Shown one piece after another: positions 1-7,504 of a stretch of DNA of 17,796 nucleotides. Below the pieces are notes generated by a model that was given only the letters and a program-made list of their open reading frames with translations, was not told where the DNA came from and made no database searches. The DNA comes from CAZFLD01 sp964519835. Its GTDB lineage: Bacteria > Spirochaetota > Spirochaetia > DSM-27196 > CAZFLD01. Every line of letters starts with the position of its first letter. Position 1 is the stretch's first letter. A program made the position numbers and the translations under genes. The DNA is taken from positions 1 through 17,796 of the forward strand of contig CAZFLD010000076.1 in NCBI GenBank assembly GCA_964519835.1. The letters are read 5' to 3'.

Positions 1-74
1 CTTTGAGAAAAGTTATCGGATATTATAGGTTCCATGCCGGTAGGCCGCAAGGTTATTCCCCGTTCCCACTTTCG

Positions 75-103
75 TTGACACCTACTACCCTGTGTGTTAG
101 ATT
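75..103 (+). promoter_or_regulatory. sigma70-type promoter of the acc operon
   Basis: A perfect -35 box TTGACA (75-80) is followed after 17 bases by TAGATT (98-103), a 4/6 match to the -10 consensus. Transcription would begin near 110, giving a leader of about 68 bases before accB. No other good promoter is seen upstream of the four acc genes. The assignment rests on sequence match and position only. Confidence 0.6.
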
Positions 104-105
104 CC

Positions 106-151
106 GGCAACTCTTGGCAGCTACAGGCCTGCGGGGAGAGCGGCTGTTGCC
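106..151 (+). promoter_or_regulatory. possible leader hairpin upstream of accB
   Basis: The arms GGCAAC (106-111) and GTTGCC (146-151) are perfect inverted complements enclosing a GC-rich segment. They lie within the predicted acc leader and end 14 bases before the Shine-Dalgarno sequence GAGGAG (166-171). There is no T-tract, so it is not a simple terminator. A regulatory role is speculative. Confidence 0.3.
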
Positions 152-177
152 ACCTTTGACGACACGAGGAGCCGACT

Positions 178-660
178 GTGGACCAAGCACAATTGTTCGA
201 ACTAATAGATAGATTTGAAGAATCCTCCCTGTCGGAGCTTCGGGTGAAGTGGGCAGAAACGAGTATCGTGCTCAAAAAGGGCGGAGCGGAAATTGCACAG
301 CCGTATCCCGTGCACCAGCACGTGGGCGCGCCCCTCATGCACCATTCACACCCGGTTGTAGAAGCTCACCCCGCCGGTGCGAGTGCCCCCGCCCCCGCGG
401 AGGGCGTTGAATCGAGCGATACCGAGACGATTATCAGCCCGGTGGTCGGAACGTTCTACCGTGCACCGTCTCCGGACTCTCCGCCATTTGTGGAGGAGGG
501 CGGCCAAATAAAGGCGGGGAACACTCTGTGTGTCCTCGAAGCAATGAAGGTCATGAACGAGCTGGAAGCGGAGTTCAACCTCGAAGTGGTGCGGGTCCTT
601 GTCAAAAACGGCGAGATGGTTGAGTACGGTACCCCCCTCTTCGAGGTACGTCGAATATGA
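178..660 (+). CDS. accB: Biotin carboxyl carrier protein of acetyl-CoA carboxylase
   Basis: AccB carries the biotin that shuttles a carboxyl group from AccC to the AccDA carboxyltransferase, making malonyl-CoA for fatty-acid synthesis in the cytoplasm. The 160-residue product has the usual layout: an N-terminal helical region (1-40), a flexible linker, and a C-terminal biotinyl domain (about 84-160) with the biotinylation motif EAMKVMNE, biotin on Lys124. Length matches the family. The start is GTG, set by GAGGAG at 166-171 with a 6-base spacer. The linker is unusually rich in histidine (His46, 48, 55, 56, 58 and 64) before the more typical Ala/Pro stretch. The stop overlaps the accC start as ATGA, so the two are probably translationally coupled. 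Family identity is secure; any role for the histidines is not. Confidence 0.97.
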   Translation: MDQAQLFELIDRFEESSLSELRVKWAETSIVLKKGGAEIAQPYPVHQHVGAPLMHHSHPVVEAHPAGASAPAPAEGVESSDTETIISPVVGTFYRAPSPDSPPFVEEGGQIKAGNTLCVLEAMKVMNELEAEFNLEVVRVLVKNGEMVEYGTPLFEVRRI

Positions 661-1976
661 TCTCCTCCATCCTCATAGCGAATCGTGGTGAAATCGCGGT
701 TCGCATTGTCCGCGCTTGCCGGGAGATGGGTATACGCTCCGTTGTGGTTTATTCTGAGGCGGATCGATACAGTCTAGCCGTTAGGCTGGCCGATCAGGCC
801 GTTTGCATAGGGCCTCCGGCTTCCAAAGACAGCTATCTCAAACGCGACAATCTTCTAGTGGCCGCCCTTCTTACCGATTGTGACGCCGTTCACCCGGGCG
901 TCGGTTTTCTCTCGGAAAATGCCGGCTTTGCAAAAGCCGTTGAAGATGCGGGCCTTACCTTTATCGGACCGTCGCACCAGGTCATCGGCCTTCTCGGCGA
1001 CAAGGTGGAGGCAAAGCGCACCGCCCAAAAGCACGGCGTGCCGGTTATTCCCGGCTCGGAAGGGTCCGTGACCGACTATGCCGAGGCCTTAGAGGCGGCA
1101 CGGGAGATGGGCTTTCCGGTAATCATCAAGGCAGCCGCCGGCGGGGGCGGGAAAGGCATGCGCATCGTCCGCAGGGCTGAGGAGTTTGCCGGCGTGCTCA
1201 AGATAGCGTCGTCCGAGGCGCAGATGGCGTTCTCCGACGGCACCGTGTACGTCGAAAAGTATCTGGAAAACCCTCGCCACGTGGAACTGCAGATTATCGG
1301 TGACTCCACGGGGAATGTGGTTCACCTCGGAGAGCGTGACTGCTCCGTACAGGAAAACCATCAGAAGCTTATCGAGGAGAGTCCGTCCGCCGTTGTCACG
1401 GAAGAGATGCGCGAGAACATGGGTGCCGACGCCGTGCGTATGTTCACGGCGCTTGGCTACGTGGGGGCCGGAACAATCGAGTTTCTGGTGTACGAGGGCA
1501 AGTACTACTTTATGGAAGTAAACGCTCGCGTCCAGGTCGAGCATCCGGTGACCGAGCTCGTGACGGGACTCGACATCATCAAAGAGCAGATTTTTGTGTG
1601 CTCGGGCAAGCCCCTCTCCATCGCCCAACAAGATGTTTCGCTAACCGGCTACGCCATGGAGTGCCGTGTCAACGCGCGTACACCGGGAACCGTCCACAAC
1701 TACCTACCCCCGGGCGGTTTTGGTGTCCGAGTTGACAGCTTTTTGTACAACGGCTACAAGGTCTCGCCCCACTATGATGCGCTTATCGCAAAGCTCTTGG
1801 TCTTTGGCAGAGACAGGGACGAGGGCATCGATCGTATGCTCAGGGTCCTTAATGAGTTTACCCTCGAAGGGGTGCCTACAAACATCGACCAACAGAAGGC
1901 CATTTTGGAGAGCAAACAATTTCGTTCTAGTGCGTACGGCACGGGCCTTATCGCGGAGTTATTCAAAAAGGAGTGA
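657..1976 (+). CDS. accC: Biotin carboxylase subunit of acetyl-CoA carboxylase
   Basis: AccC uses ATP and bicarbonate to carboxylate AccB-bound biotin. At 439 residues it has the three expected parts: the N-terminal domain (from IANRGEIAVR), the ATP-grasp domain with the glycine loop AGGGGKGMRI (161-170), and the C-terminal domain. Catalytic residues are kept: Lys116, Lys158, Lys237, and Glu287, Asn289, Arg291, Glu295 in MEVNARVQVEHP. Two normally conserved places differ: QENHQK (232-237) stands where E. coli has QRRHQK, and HPGVGFLSEN has Val82 where E. coli has Tyr. Since the lysine and acid residues remain, I expect an active enzyme. Overlap with accB is 4 bases. The last codons carry the Shine-Dalgarno AAAGGAG (1967-1973) for accD. 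Confidence 0.97.
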   Translation: MISSILIANRGEIAVRIVRACREMGIRSVVVYSEADRYSLAVRLADQAVCIGPPASKDSYLKRDNLLVAALLTDCDAVHPGVGFLSENAGFAKAVEDAGLTFIGPSHQVIGLLGDKVEAKRTAQKHGVPVIPGSEGSVTDYAEALEAAREMGFPVIIKAAAGGGGKGMRIVRRAEEFAGVLKIASSEAQMAFSDGTVYVEKYLENPRHVELQIIGDSTGNVVHLGERDCSVQENHQKLIEESPSAVVTEEMRENMGADAVRMFTALGYVGAGTIEFLVYEGKYYFMEVNARVQVEHPVTELVTGLDIIKEQIFVCSGKPLSIAQQDVSLTGYAMECRVNARTPGTVHNYLPPGGFGVRVDSFLYNGYKVSPHYDALIAKLLVFGRDRDEGIDRMLRVLNEFTLEGVPTNIDQQKAILESKQFRSSAYGTGLIAELFKKE

Positions 1977-1980
1977 ACCT

Positions 1981-2895
1981 TTGAGAATCTCTACAACGAT
2001 ACGTAAATTTCTCCGGCGCAATCGACTACGCCGGGTGCAAAACCTCCGAAAGCTCGAAGGGATGGACGACCGCAGCTTCCTGGAGACCAAACAGGCCTGC
2101 CCGGTCTGCAACAAGCATATTAGTAGTCAGCAGCTCAAAGACAACATGTACGTGTGTCCGTGCGAGATCCGACATCACTTCCGGGTGAGCGGCTACGAAC
2201 GGATTCGATTTGTCGCGGATAACGGCGAGATTGCCGAGTTCGATGCGGACATGGAGTCGGTGGATCCGTTGGAGTTTCCGGACTATCCGGAAAAACTCAC
2301 AAAGTCGAAGCAGAAGACCGGCATGAATGAGGCCGTTATCACCGGTACCTGCTCGATTTCCGATCACCAGGTGGTTGTGGCGGTTATGTCCTTTGCCTTT
2401 ATGGGCGGCAGCATGGGCTCCGTCGTAGGGGAGAAGATTGCCCGCGCCATCATGCTCGGTGCAAAAAAGAAGCTCCCCGTTGTCCTTTTTGTTACCTCCG
2501 GCGGCGCACGAATGCAGGAGGGTATTCTGTCACTTATGCAGATGGCAAAAACCTCCCACGCCGCGGCACTCTTGGACGAAGCCGGTGTCCCGCTTTTTAC
2601 CGTACTTACCGATCCTACCACCGGGGGTGTGACCGCGTCATTTGCAATGCTCGGCGATATTTGCCTTGCGGAACCCAACGCCCTCATCGGCTTCGCGGGG
2701 CAGCGCGTCGTCTCGGGCACCATTCGAGAGAAGGTGCCGGAGAATTTTCGCAGTGCCGAGTACCAGATGGGCCGCGGATTTGTGGATATTGTTGTAGATC
2801 GTCGGGATTTGAAGGATAAACTTTCCTTCCTCCTCGAGACTCACAATCCGGGCGGAGCTCGCCGACGACGTGCGAAGCCGGGGGCCTCAAAATGA
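1981..2895 (+). CDS. accD: Acetyl-CoA carboxylase carboxyltransferase, beta subunit
   Basis: AccD pairs with AccA to move the carboxyl group from biotin to acetyl-CoA. I place the start at TTG 1981 because AAAGGAG (1967-1973) lies 7 bases upstream; an in-frame ATG at 2062 has no well-spaced ribosome site. This gives 304 residues: an Arg-rich N-terminus, a zinc ribbon (Cys40, Cys43, Cys59, Cys61), then the crotonase-fold domain with TSGGARMQEG (172-181), TTGGVTASFAMLGD (213-226) and GFAGQRVV. In typical AccD both knuckles are C-X2-C; here the second is C-X-C (VCPCEIRHHFRV). The stop overlaps the accA start as ATGA. Reading frame upstream of 1981 overlaps accC out of frame and is not part of the gene. 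Confidence 0.95.
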   Translation: MRISTTIRKFLRRNRLRRVQNLRKLEGMDDRSFLETKQACPVCNKHISSQQLKDNMYVCPCEIRHHFRVSGYERIRFVADNGEIAEFDADMESVDPLEFPDYPEKLTKSKQKTGMNEAVITGTCSISDHQVVVAVMSFAFMGGSMGSVVGEKIARAIMLGAKKKLPVVLFVTSGGARMQEGILSLMQMAKTSHAAALLDEAGVPLFTVLTDPTTGGVTASFAMLGDICLAEPNALIGFAGQRVVSGTIREKVPENFRSAEYQMGRGFVDIVVDRRDLKDKLSFLLETHNPGGARRRRAKPGASK

Positions 2896-3842
2896 GCGAA
2901 CGTGAGATCAACAGGAAAATCGAGGAGCTGAAGTCCCTTGCGGAGCAGGGCAAGATCGACATTTCGGACGACCTGACGCGTCTTACCGCCAAGATAAAAG
3001 GCGACGGCTCAGGCGCCGTCTTTGATGCGTGGCGGCGCGTGGACCTTGCTCGCCATCCGAACCGGCCCAACTCTCTTTCCTACGTCGGCATGATCAGCGA
3101 TCGATTTGTGGAGCTACACGGCGACCGGGCATTTCGTGACGACCCCGCGCTTGTCGGTGGAATCGCAGTAATCGATCGTATTCCCTTTACCTTTATCGGG
3201 CATCAAAAGGGAAGCAACATGAAGGAAAATATCAAGCGGAACTACGGCATGGCGCATCCTGAGGGATATCGGAAGGCACTTCGCCTGGCCGAGCAGGCCG
3301 CCAAGTTCAAACGTCCCGTGTTTACCCTTATAGACACACCGGGTGCCTATCCAGGCGTCACCGCTGAAGAGCGAGGCATTTCGGAGGCGATTGCCCGGAA
3401 CCTCAAGCTCCTTAGCCGGGTAAAAACACCAATCATCTGTGTTGTGATCGGCGAGGGTGGATCGGGCGGTGCGCTGGGGATCGGCGTGGGCGACCGGGTT
3501 TACATGCTCGAGAATGCAATCTACTCGGTCATATCGCCCGAGGGGCTGGCGTCGATCCTCTTCCGTGACAACCGTAAGGCCCAGTACGCCGCGTCGGTCA
3601 TGAAGCTTACCTCCGCTGATCTCCTGAAACTCGGTGTGATCGACGGTATTATTCCCGAGGCACCCGGCGGTGCTCACGAAGGGCCCGACACAACCGCCGC
3701 AAGTATCCGCGCCCAAATCCTGGAAGCCTACAACGAGCTGCGGCGTAAGCGTCTGCCGCGGCTTCTCAGGGAGCGTAGCGACAAGCTGTTTTCGATCGGA
3801 CAGTTCGCGGTACCCAAAAAGGGCGGTCGCGACCGGCGATAA
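2892..3842 (+). CDS. accA: Acetyl-CoA carboxylase carboxyltransferase, alpha subunit
   Basis: AccA completes the heterotetrameric carboxyltransferase with AccD. The 316-residue product has an N-terminal coiled helix region (REINRKIEELKSLAEQ) and the crotonase-like domain with the family signatures HQKGSN then KENIKRNYGMAHPEGYRKAL (111-130), TLIDTPGAYPG (145-155), GEGGSGGALGI (187-197) and VISPEGLASIL. Length matches E. coli AccA (about 319). The start ATG overlaps the accD stop by 4 bases, supporting fixed stoichiometry of the two subunits. It is the last gene of the operon. No clear intrinsic terminator follows in the short, very GC-rich gap (3843-3901) to the convergent ccdA-like gene. Confidence 0.97.
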   Translation: MSEREINRKIEELKSLAEQGKIDISDDLTRLTAKIKGDGSGAVFDAWRRVDLARHPNRPNSLSYVGMISDRFVELHGDRAFRDDPALVGGIAVIDRIPFTFIGHQKGSNMKENIKRNYGMAHPEGYRKALRLAEQAAKFKRPVFTLIDTPGAYPGVTAEERGISEAIARNLKLLSRVKTPIICVVIGEGGSGGALGIGVGDRVYMLENAIYSVISPEGLASILFRDNRKAQYAASVMKLTSADLLKLGVIDGIIPEAPGGAHEGPDTTAASIRAQILEAYNELRRKRLPRLLRERSDKLFSIGQFAVPKKGGRDRR

Positions 3843-3901
3843 AGGCCGCCGACACCGCCGCACGCTGAGGCCGCGCCGCCCGGTGGGAGAGCCGGCCGCG
3901 C

Positions 3902-5062
3902 CTATATGCCCTGAAACATCAACCACTCAAAAAGCACATTTGCAAGGCTAATAATGCCGGTGAACTGCAGGATTGCCACCGCAACCAACAACCCGCCGAA
4001 GATCAGTCGGCCCGGCGTAAGAAATCGGTAGCGTTTTGGTAACTGTTTTTGCTCCGGTGGTTTTTGCTCTTCTGTTGGAGATGCCGCCTCTATGGTGGCC
4101 ACGGCCTGTGGCTCCGCGCCCGGCGCATCGGCCTTTGTCCGGACCGCCCCGCTGTCTTGTGCCACGTCGCGCCCTACATACTCGGCGTTTGGACGGCCGC
4201 CAAAGTGCGTTGTTCCGGATTCGATTTCCCGGCCACGGCCGGCCGACCGGATCCGCCGGACAAGCGGCGGAATAAAGGGGATTGCCGCGAGTACAAGGGC
4301 GATGCTTCCAAACAGCATGACGGACAGACCCTGATTCGCAGCGTCCCAGGTGCGCAGGCGCGATCCGGTCTGAAGCAGCCACGCCGACAGTTGCGCGAAT
4401 CTGCCAAACGCAATCAACAGGCCTATGCCGATCAAAAGGAGGCCGCTGATCACCTTGATGGTCCGCATGTGTTTTTTGATCTTAGCCATCTGCCTCAAGA
4501 AGGTGTCAAAAAAGAGACTGGCCAACAAAAACGGCATTCCGAGGCCAAGAGAGTAGACACCGAGGTACAACACGCCGACTCCGACGGTGCCGGAGCTCCC
4601 CGCCATAAACAGTATTCCCGCGAGAATCGGACCGATACAGGGCGTCCATCCGGCTCCAAACGCCATCCCCACCAATAGCGAGCCGAGGTATCCCTTGGGC
4701 TTGCCCTTGACCTGGAACTTGCGCTCGATGTTCAAGAACTTCCAGAAATCGAAAATGATGTTCAGACCGAGTACAACGATAACAAGTCCGGCAATAACGT
4801 TTACGATTTGGGGCGCCGAGCTAAAAAGCGCACCGGAGCCGCTGAACACAATTCCCAGCACGATAAAGATGCTCGAAAACCCGAGCACAAAGAGCAGCGT
4901 CTTGAAAAACACGCCGAACCGAGGACCGCTACGCTCGCGTAGGTTCCCGAGTGTCACCCCTCCGACAAAGCTGATGTACGAGGGAATCAGTGGCAAAACG
5001 CACGGCGATAGGAACGAAAGGAGGCCGGCGGCAAAGGAGATGGCCAGGTTCGGCGTGGACAT
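3902..5062 (-). CDS. ccdA: CcdA/DsbD-type thiol-disulfide transporter with C-terminal extension
   Basis: CcdA-family proteins pass electrons from cytoplasmic thioredoxin across the inner membrane to periplasmic thioredoxin-like partners. The 386-residue product opens with the hallmark FLSPCVLPLIPSY (Cys21) and has the second conserved cysteine in GAGWTPCIGPILAG (Cys142), with about six membrane segments up to residue 220. Typical CcdA proteins end near 220-240. Here a further hydrophobic segment (about 249-268), a polar Glu/Pro/Ala linker (about 270-345) and another hydrophobic segment (about 352-378) follow. The start overlaps the tlpA stop (TAATG) and has GGAGG 7 bases upstream (5070-5074), so both are made together, which points to the neighbouring lipoprotein as partner. 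The function of the extension is unknown. Confidence 0.9.
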   Translation of the reverse strand: MSTPNLAISFAAGLLSFLSPCVLPLIPSYISFVGGVTLGNLRERSGPRFGVFFKTLLFVLGFSSIFIVLGIVFSGSGALFSSAPQIVNVIAGLVIVVLGLNIIFDFWKFLNIERKFQVKGKPKGYLGSLLVGMAFGAGWTPCIGPILAGILFMAGSSGTVGVGVLYLGVYSLGLGMPFLLASLFFDTFLRQMAKIKKHMRTIKVISGLLLIGIGLLIAFGRFAQLSAWLLQTGSRLRTWDAANQGLSVMLFGSIALVLAAIPFIPPLVRRIRSAGRGREIESGTTHFGGRPNAEYVGRDVAQDSGAVRTKADAPGAEPQAVATIEAASPTEEQKPPEQKQLPKRYRFLTPGRLIFGGLLVAVAILQFTGIISLANVLFEWLMFQGI

Positions 5063-5718
5063 TACAAAGCCTCCACAATTGCGCGGAAGGCGTCTTCGCT
5101 TTGCTCGTCCTCCACGAGCTGACCGGCCTTGGCGGCAATCACGCGGCCCTGACGATTGATGATGTAGCTTGTTGGAAGACCCCGCACCGAGTACCGTCCG
5201 GATACCTCGCCGGTTTTATCCACGGGAACCGGATAGGTGTACCCGTACTCACGAATGTAGTCACGAGCCATGTCCAGGGTTTCTTGGAAATTGACGGCGA
5301 TGATCGTGAATCCCTCGTCCTGGAGATCCTGGTACACGGACTGCATAAGCGGCATCTCCTCTTTGCATGGCCCACACCAGGTGGCCCAGAAGTTGAGGAA
5401 TACTACGTCGCCTCTGTAGTCACTCAATCGAACCGTTTCCCCGTCGATGTCCGTCAAACTAAAGTCCTCGGCATCGACCGGATCGATCGGCAACATACCA
5501 AGATGACGAAGGGCGTCTTCGAGGTCCGCGAAGCCGCGTTGTGCCGGCTCCGCCTGAGTATCGGAAGGGCCGGCCGAGCCCTCGCCGGTTCCCGATTCGC
5601 CTTCCGCCGTCCGGTCGGACTCGCTCCCTTGGGAGTCCGAGCTCGAATTTGATTCCGGACCGCAGGCGGCCAAGAATAGAACACAACCTACGACAAGCAG
5701 GTACTTCACCTTCCACAT
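5062..5718 (-). CDS. TlpA/ResA-like thioredoxin-fold lipoprotein
   Basis: This is a membrane-anchored thiol-disulfide oxidoreductase acting outside the cytoplasm. The 218 residues start with a lipoprotein signal ending in the lipobox LAAC (lipidated Cys19), then a low-complexity Ser/Glu/Gly tether (about 22-60), then a thioredoxin fold (about 82-218) with active site ATWCGPCKEE (Cys115, Cys118) and the cis-proline loop RGLPTSY (Pro182). AlkylHP-reductase/TlpA-type features include FLNFWATWC. AGGAG lies about 11 bases before the ATG (plus-strand 5730-5734). It is directly upstream of and overlaps the ccdA-like gene, its likely electron donor. Substrates could be apocytochrome c or other exported proteins with disulfides; the sequence does not decide. 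The exact family name (TlpA versus ResA) is also open. Confidence 0.9.
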   Translation of the reverse strand: MWKVKYLLVVGCVLFLAACGPESNSSSDSQGSESDRTAEGESGTGEGSAGPSDTQAEPAQRGFADLEDALRHLGMLPIDPVDAEDFSLTDIDGETVRLSDYRGDVVFLNFWATWCGPCKEEMPLMQSVYQDLQDEGFTIIAVNFQETLDMARDYIREYGYTYPVPVDKTGEVSGRYSVRGLPTSYIINRQGRVIAAKAGQLVEDEQSEDAFRAIVEAL

Positions 5719-5755
5719 TGACTCTTACTCTCCTGTGAGGGAACGTAGCTCGCCA

Positions 5756-6466
5756 TTAGCCGGGTATCAATAGGTTGCTTATGTAGAGCGCTAAGATATT
5801 GTAACCTGCGTGGCCGATTGCGGCCGTGTGTAGTTTTCCAGTATACAGATACAATATCGAAAAAAAGAGGCCTAGAATTATAGTTACAAAGAAACCCAAA
5901 AGCCCCTGATAGAGATGGCCGATACTAAATAAGAACACAGATGTGGCAACGGCGGGAACGGCGCCGATCCCCGCCGACCGCAGACGTGTGATGAGGTAGG
6001 AGCGAAAAAAGAGCTCCTCTCGGTAGCCGGTAACAATTCCCGTTGCCACGACCGCCGGCAGCATAGTCGCCGACGGCCCGGCAAAAGAGAAGGTATCGCG
6101 GGTATTTCCGCCGGCGATCAGGGAGAACAGAGTGGTCACGGCCACCGAAAGCGCAAGGGCCGACGCGGCAGCCGTAACGCCCAGGAGGATGTCTGCCGGT
6201 TTTATTCGCACCCAGCCGACCGCGTCGAGGGACACGCTCTGTCGTATTTTGACTATAAATAACAGAAGAAGGATGTGCGGTACACCTACCGCGAGGTTTT
6301 GCAGATGAAAAAGGGGATTGTCGAAGGCGTCGGCGGCGACGGCCTCACTCGCGCCGGCCTGGGCAAGATAGCCGGGCAAAAACATCACCGCAAACAAGAG
6401 AAGTATCTCCGGAACTACGCCGATGTCTTGACTACTCGGCTCCGGAGTAACGCGGGGTGAACTCAT
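5756..6466 (-). CDS. CPBP (CAAX/Abi) family intramembrane metalloprotease
   Basis: The 236-residue product is very hydrophobic with about six to seven membrane segments and carries the three signatures of CPBP-family glutamic intramembrane proteases: YREELFFRSYL (Glu150, Glu151, Arg155), FLFSIGH (His184) and HAGYN (His219, Asn223). Relatives act in CAAX-type processing, bacteriocin self-protection or unknown membrane proteolysis; no substrate is evident here. The ATG at 6464-6466 is the first in-frame start before membrane segment 1 but has no well-spaced ribosome site, and a start further inside the first helix is possible. Its start codon overlaps that of the divergent PilZ gene. The tlpA-ccdA pair follows after 37 bases on the same strand, so the three may be co-transcribed. 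Confidence 0.85.
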   Translation of the reverse strand: MSSPRVTPEPSSQDIGVVPEILLLFAVMFLPGYLAQAGASEAVAADAFDNPLFHLQNLAVGVPHILLLLFIVKIRQSVSLDAVGWVRIKPADILLGVTAAASALALSVAVTTLFSLIAGGNTRDTFSFAGPSATMLPAVVATGIVTGYREELFFRSYLITRLRSAGIGAVPAVATSVFLFSIGHLYQGLLGFFVTIILGLFFSILYLYTGKLHTAAIGHAGYNILALYISNLLIPG

Positions 6467-7490
6467 GTGGATAATACCCGTAATCCTTGGCGTTTTGATA
6501 ATCGCCTTTGTGTTATTCGTTCAACGGAGCGGCGGATTTAATTTCCCCTTTCTACAGTTCTATGTGCGAGGCAAGGAGTCCGGGTTTAGGTTTCACGAGC
6601 TCAACCTTCTGCGCCGTGTCGCGGTGGACAACAAGCTTCGTGATCCCACGTCCCTTTTCTGGTCGGAGAAAACCCTCGATCGCTGTATCCGTGGCACCAT
6701 TGTAAAGTTTAGGTCCCAGGGAAAGGAAGAGGACGAGGCATCGATAGCGTTCCTCGATAAGCTGTATGATTTTCGTAAGCGTGTCGAGTTCAGCCTCCCC
6801 AAGTACCGATTAGGACTCAGATCTACGCGAAGCATAGCAACGCGCCAGCCGCTCAAAATCACGTTTCCCGGAGGCGGAATCTACTATTCGCAGGTCGTGG
6901 AAAACATGCGCCGCTATCTGGCGATATCTCATCCCAAAGGAAAGGCCCTTCCGGTGGGCTTTACTTGGAAAGGTCAAAGAGTCAGCGTGTATTTCTGGCG
7001 TGCCGAGGACGCCGGCTACTACTTCGAGACAAGTGTTGTTGGGGACTACTTGGAAAGAAAATATCCCATCCTCCACGTCGCTCACGCCGACGACCTTGTG
7101 CGCACCCAAAAACGTCGATCCGTCCGCGCAACGTTGGAGCAAGAGGGACGGCTCTACCAGTTGTCCTCGATCCAAAATGCCAACGAAGACGTGGAGCGAG
7201 TAGGCGGCTACAAGTGCCGAATGGTCGATCTCTCGGAGGACGGGGCGGCGGTTATGGTAGGCGGCAAGGGAAAGCCCGGACTGCCGGTTAAGATTCAGAC
7301 CGTGGTAAATGACCAGACCGTGGTTCTGTGCGGGACCGTAAAAGGCGTAACCTTCAAGCAGAAGAAAAACATCTCGATTCTGCACCTCGAGGCCGTCTCG
7401 CCCAGCAAGAGGATGCGGTCCATTATCCTCACGTTTGTGTACGGCATCTTTCGGGAAGGAAAGAAGGGCGCAATCCGGTCCGTCAAATAG
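6465..7490 (+). CDS. Membrane-anchored YcgR-like PilZ domain protein (c-di-GMP receptor)
   Basis: This 341-residue protein has one N-terminal membrane segment (about 2-19), a charged region (35-120), a beta-rich middle domain resembling the YcgR N-terminal barrel (about 125-210) and a C-terminal PilZ domain. The c-di-GMP binding signature is complete: RRSVR (Arg217 to Arg221, the RxxxR motif at the domain junction) and DLSEDG (Asp255, Ser257, Gly260, the [D/N]xSxxG motif). Such proteins bind c-di-GMP and commonly control motility or envelope functions. Here the domains would face the cytoplasm beside the membrane. GGGGTGA about 5 bases upstream supports the ATG. Transcription must start inside the divergent CPBP gene, because the two start codons overlap. 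The target of the protein is not visible from the sequence. Confidence 0.82.
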   Translation: MWIIPVILGVLIIAFVLFVQRSGGFNFPFLQFYVRGKESGFRFHELNLLRRVAVDNKLRDPTSLFWSEKTLDRCIRGTIVKFRSQGKEEDEASIAFLDKLYDFRKRVEFSLPKYRLGLRSTRSIATRQPLKITFPGGGIYYSQVVENMRRYLAISHPKGKALPVGFTWKGQRVSVYFWRAEDAGYYFETSVVGDYLERKYPILHVAHADDLVRTQKRRSVRATLEQEGRLYQLSSIQNANEDVERVGGYKCRMVDLSEDGAAVMVGGKGKPGLPVKIQTVVNDQTVVLCGTVKGVTFKQKKNISILHLEAVSPSKRMRSIILTFVYGIFREGKKGAIRSVK

Positions 7491-7504
7491 TGTTTTGATA
7501 GACT

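Noticed and set aside
3..212. Short plus-strand frame before accB
   Set aside because: It crosses the predicted promoter and leader and overlaps accB out of frame, with no protein-like pattern.
3869..3902. Direct repeat GGCCGCGCC in the gap between accA and ccdA
   Set aside because: Nine-base GC-only repeat in a very GC-rich gap; not arranged as a terminator or attachment site.
3114..3926. 270-codon open frame on the minus strand opposite accA
   Set aside because: It is wholly antisense to a strongly conserved gene, has no recognisable domain or ribosome site, and is explained by GC-rich codon bias.
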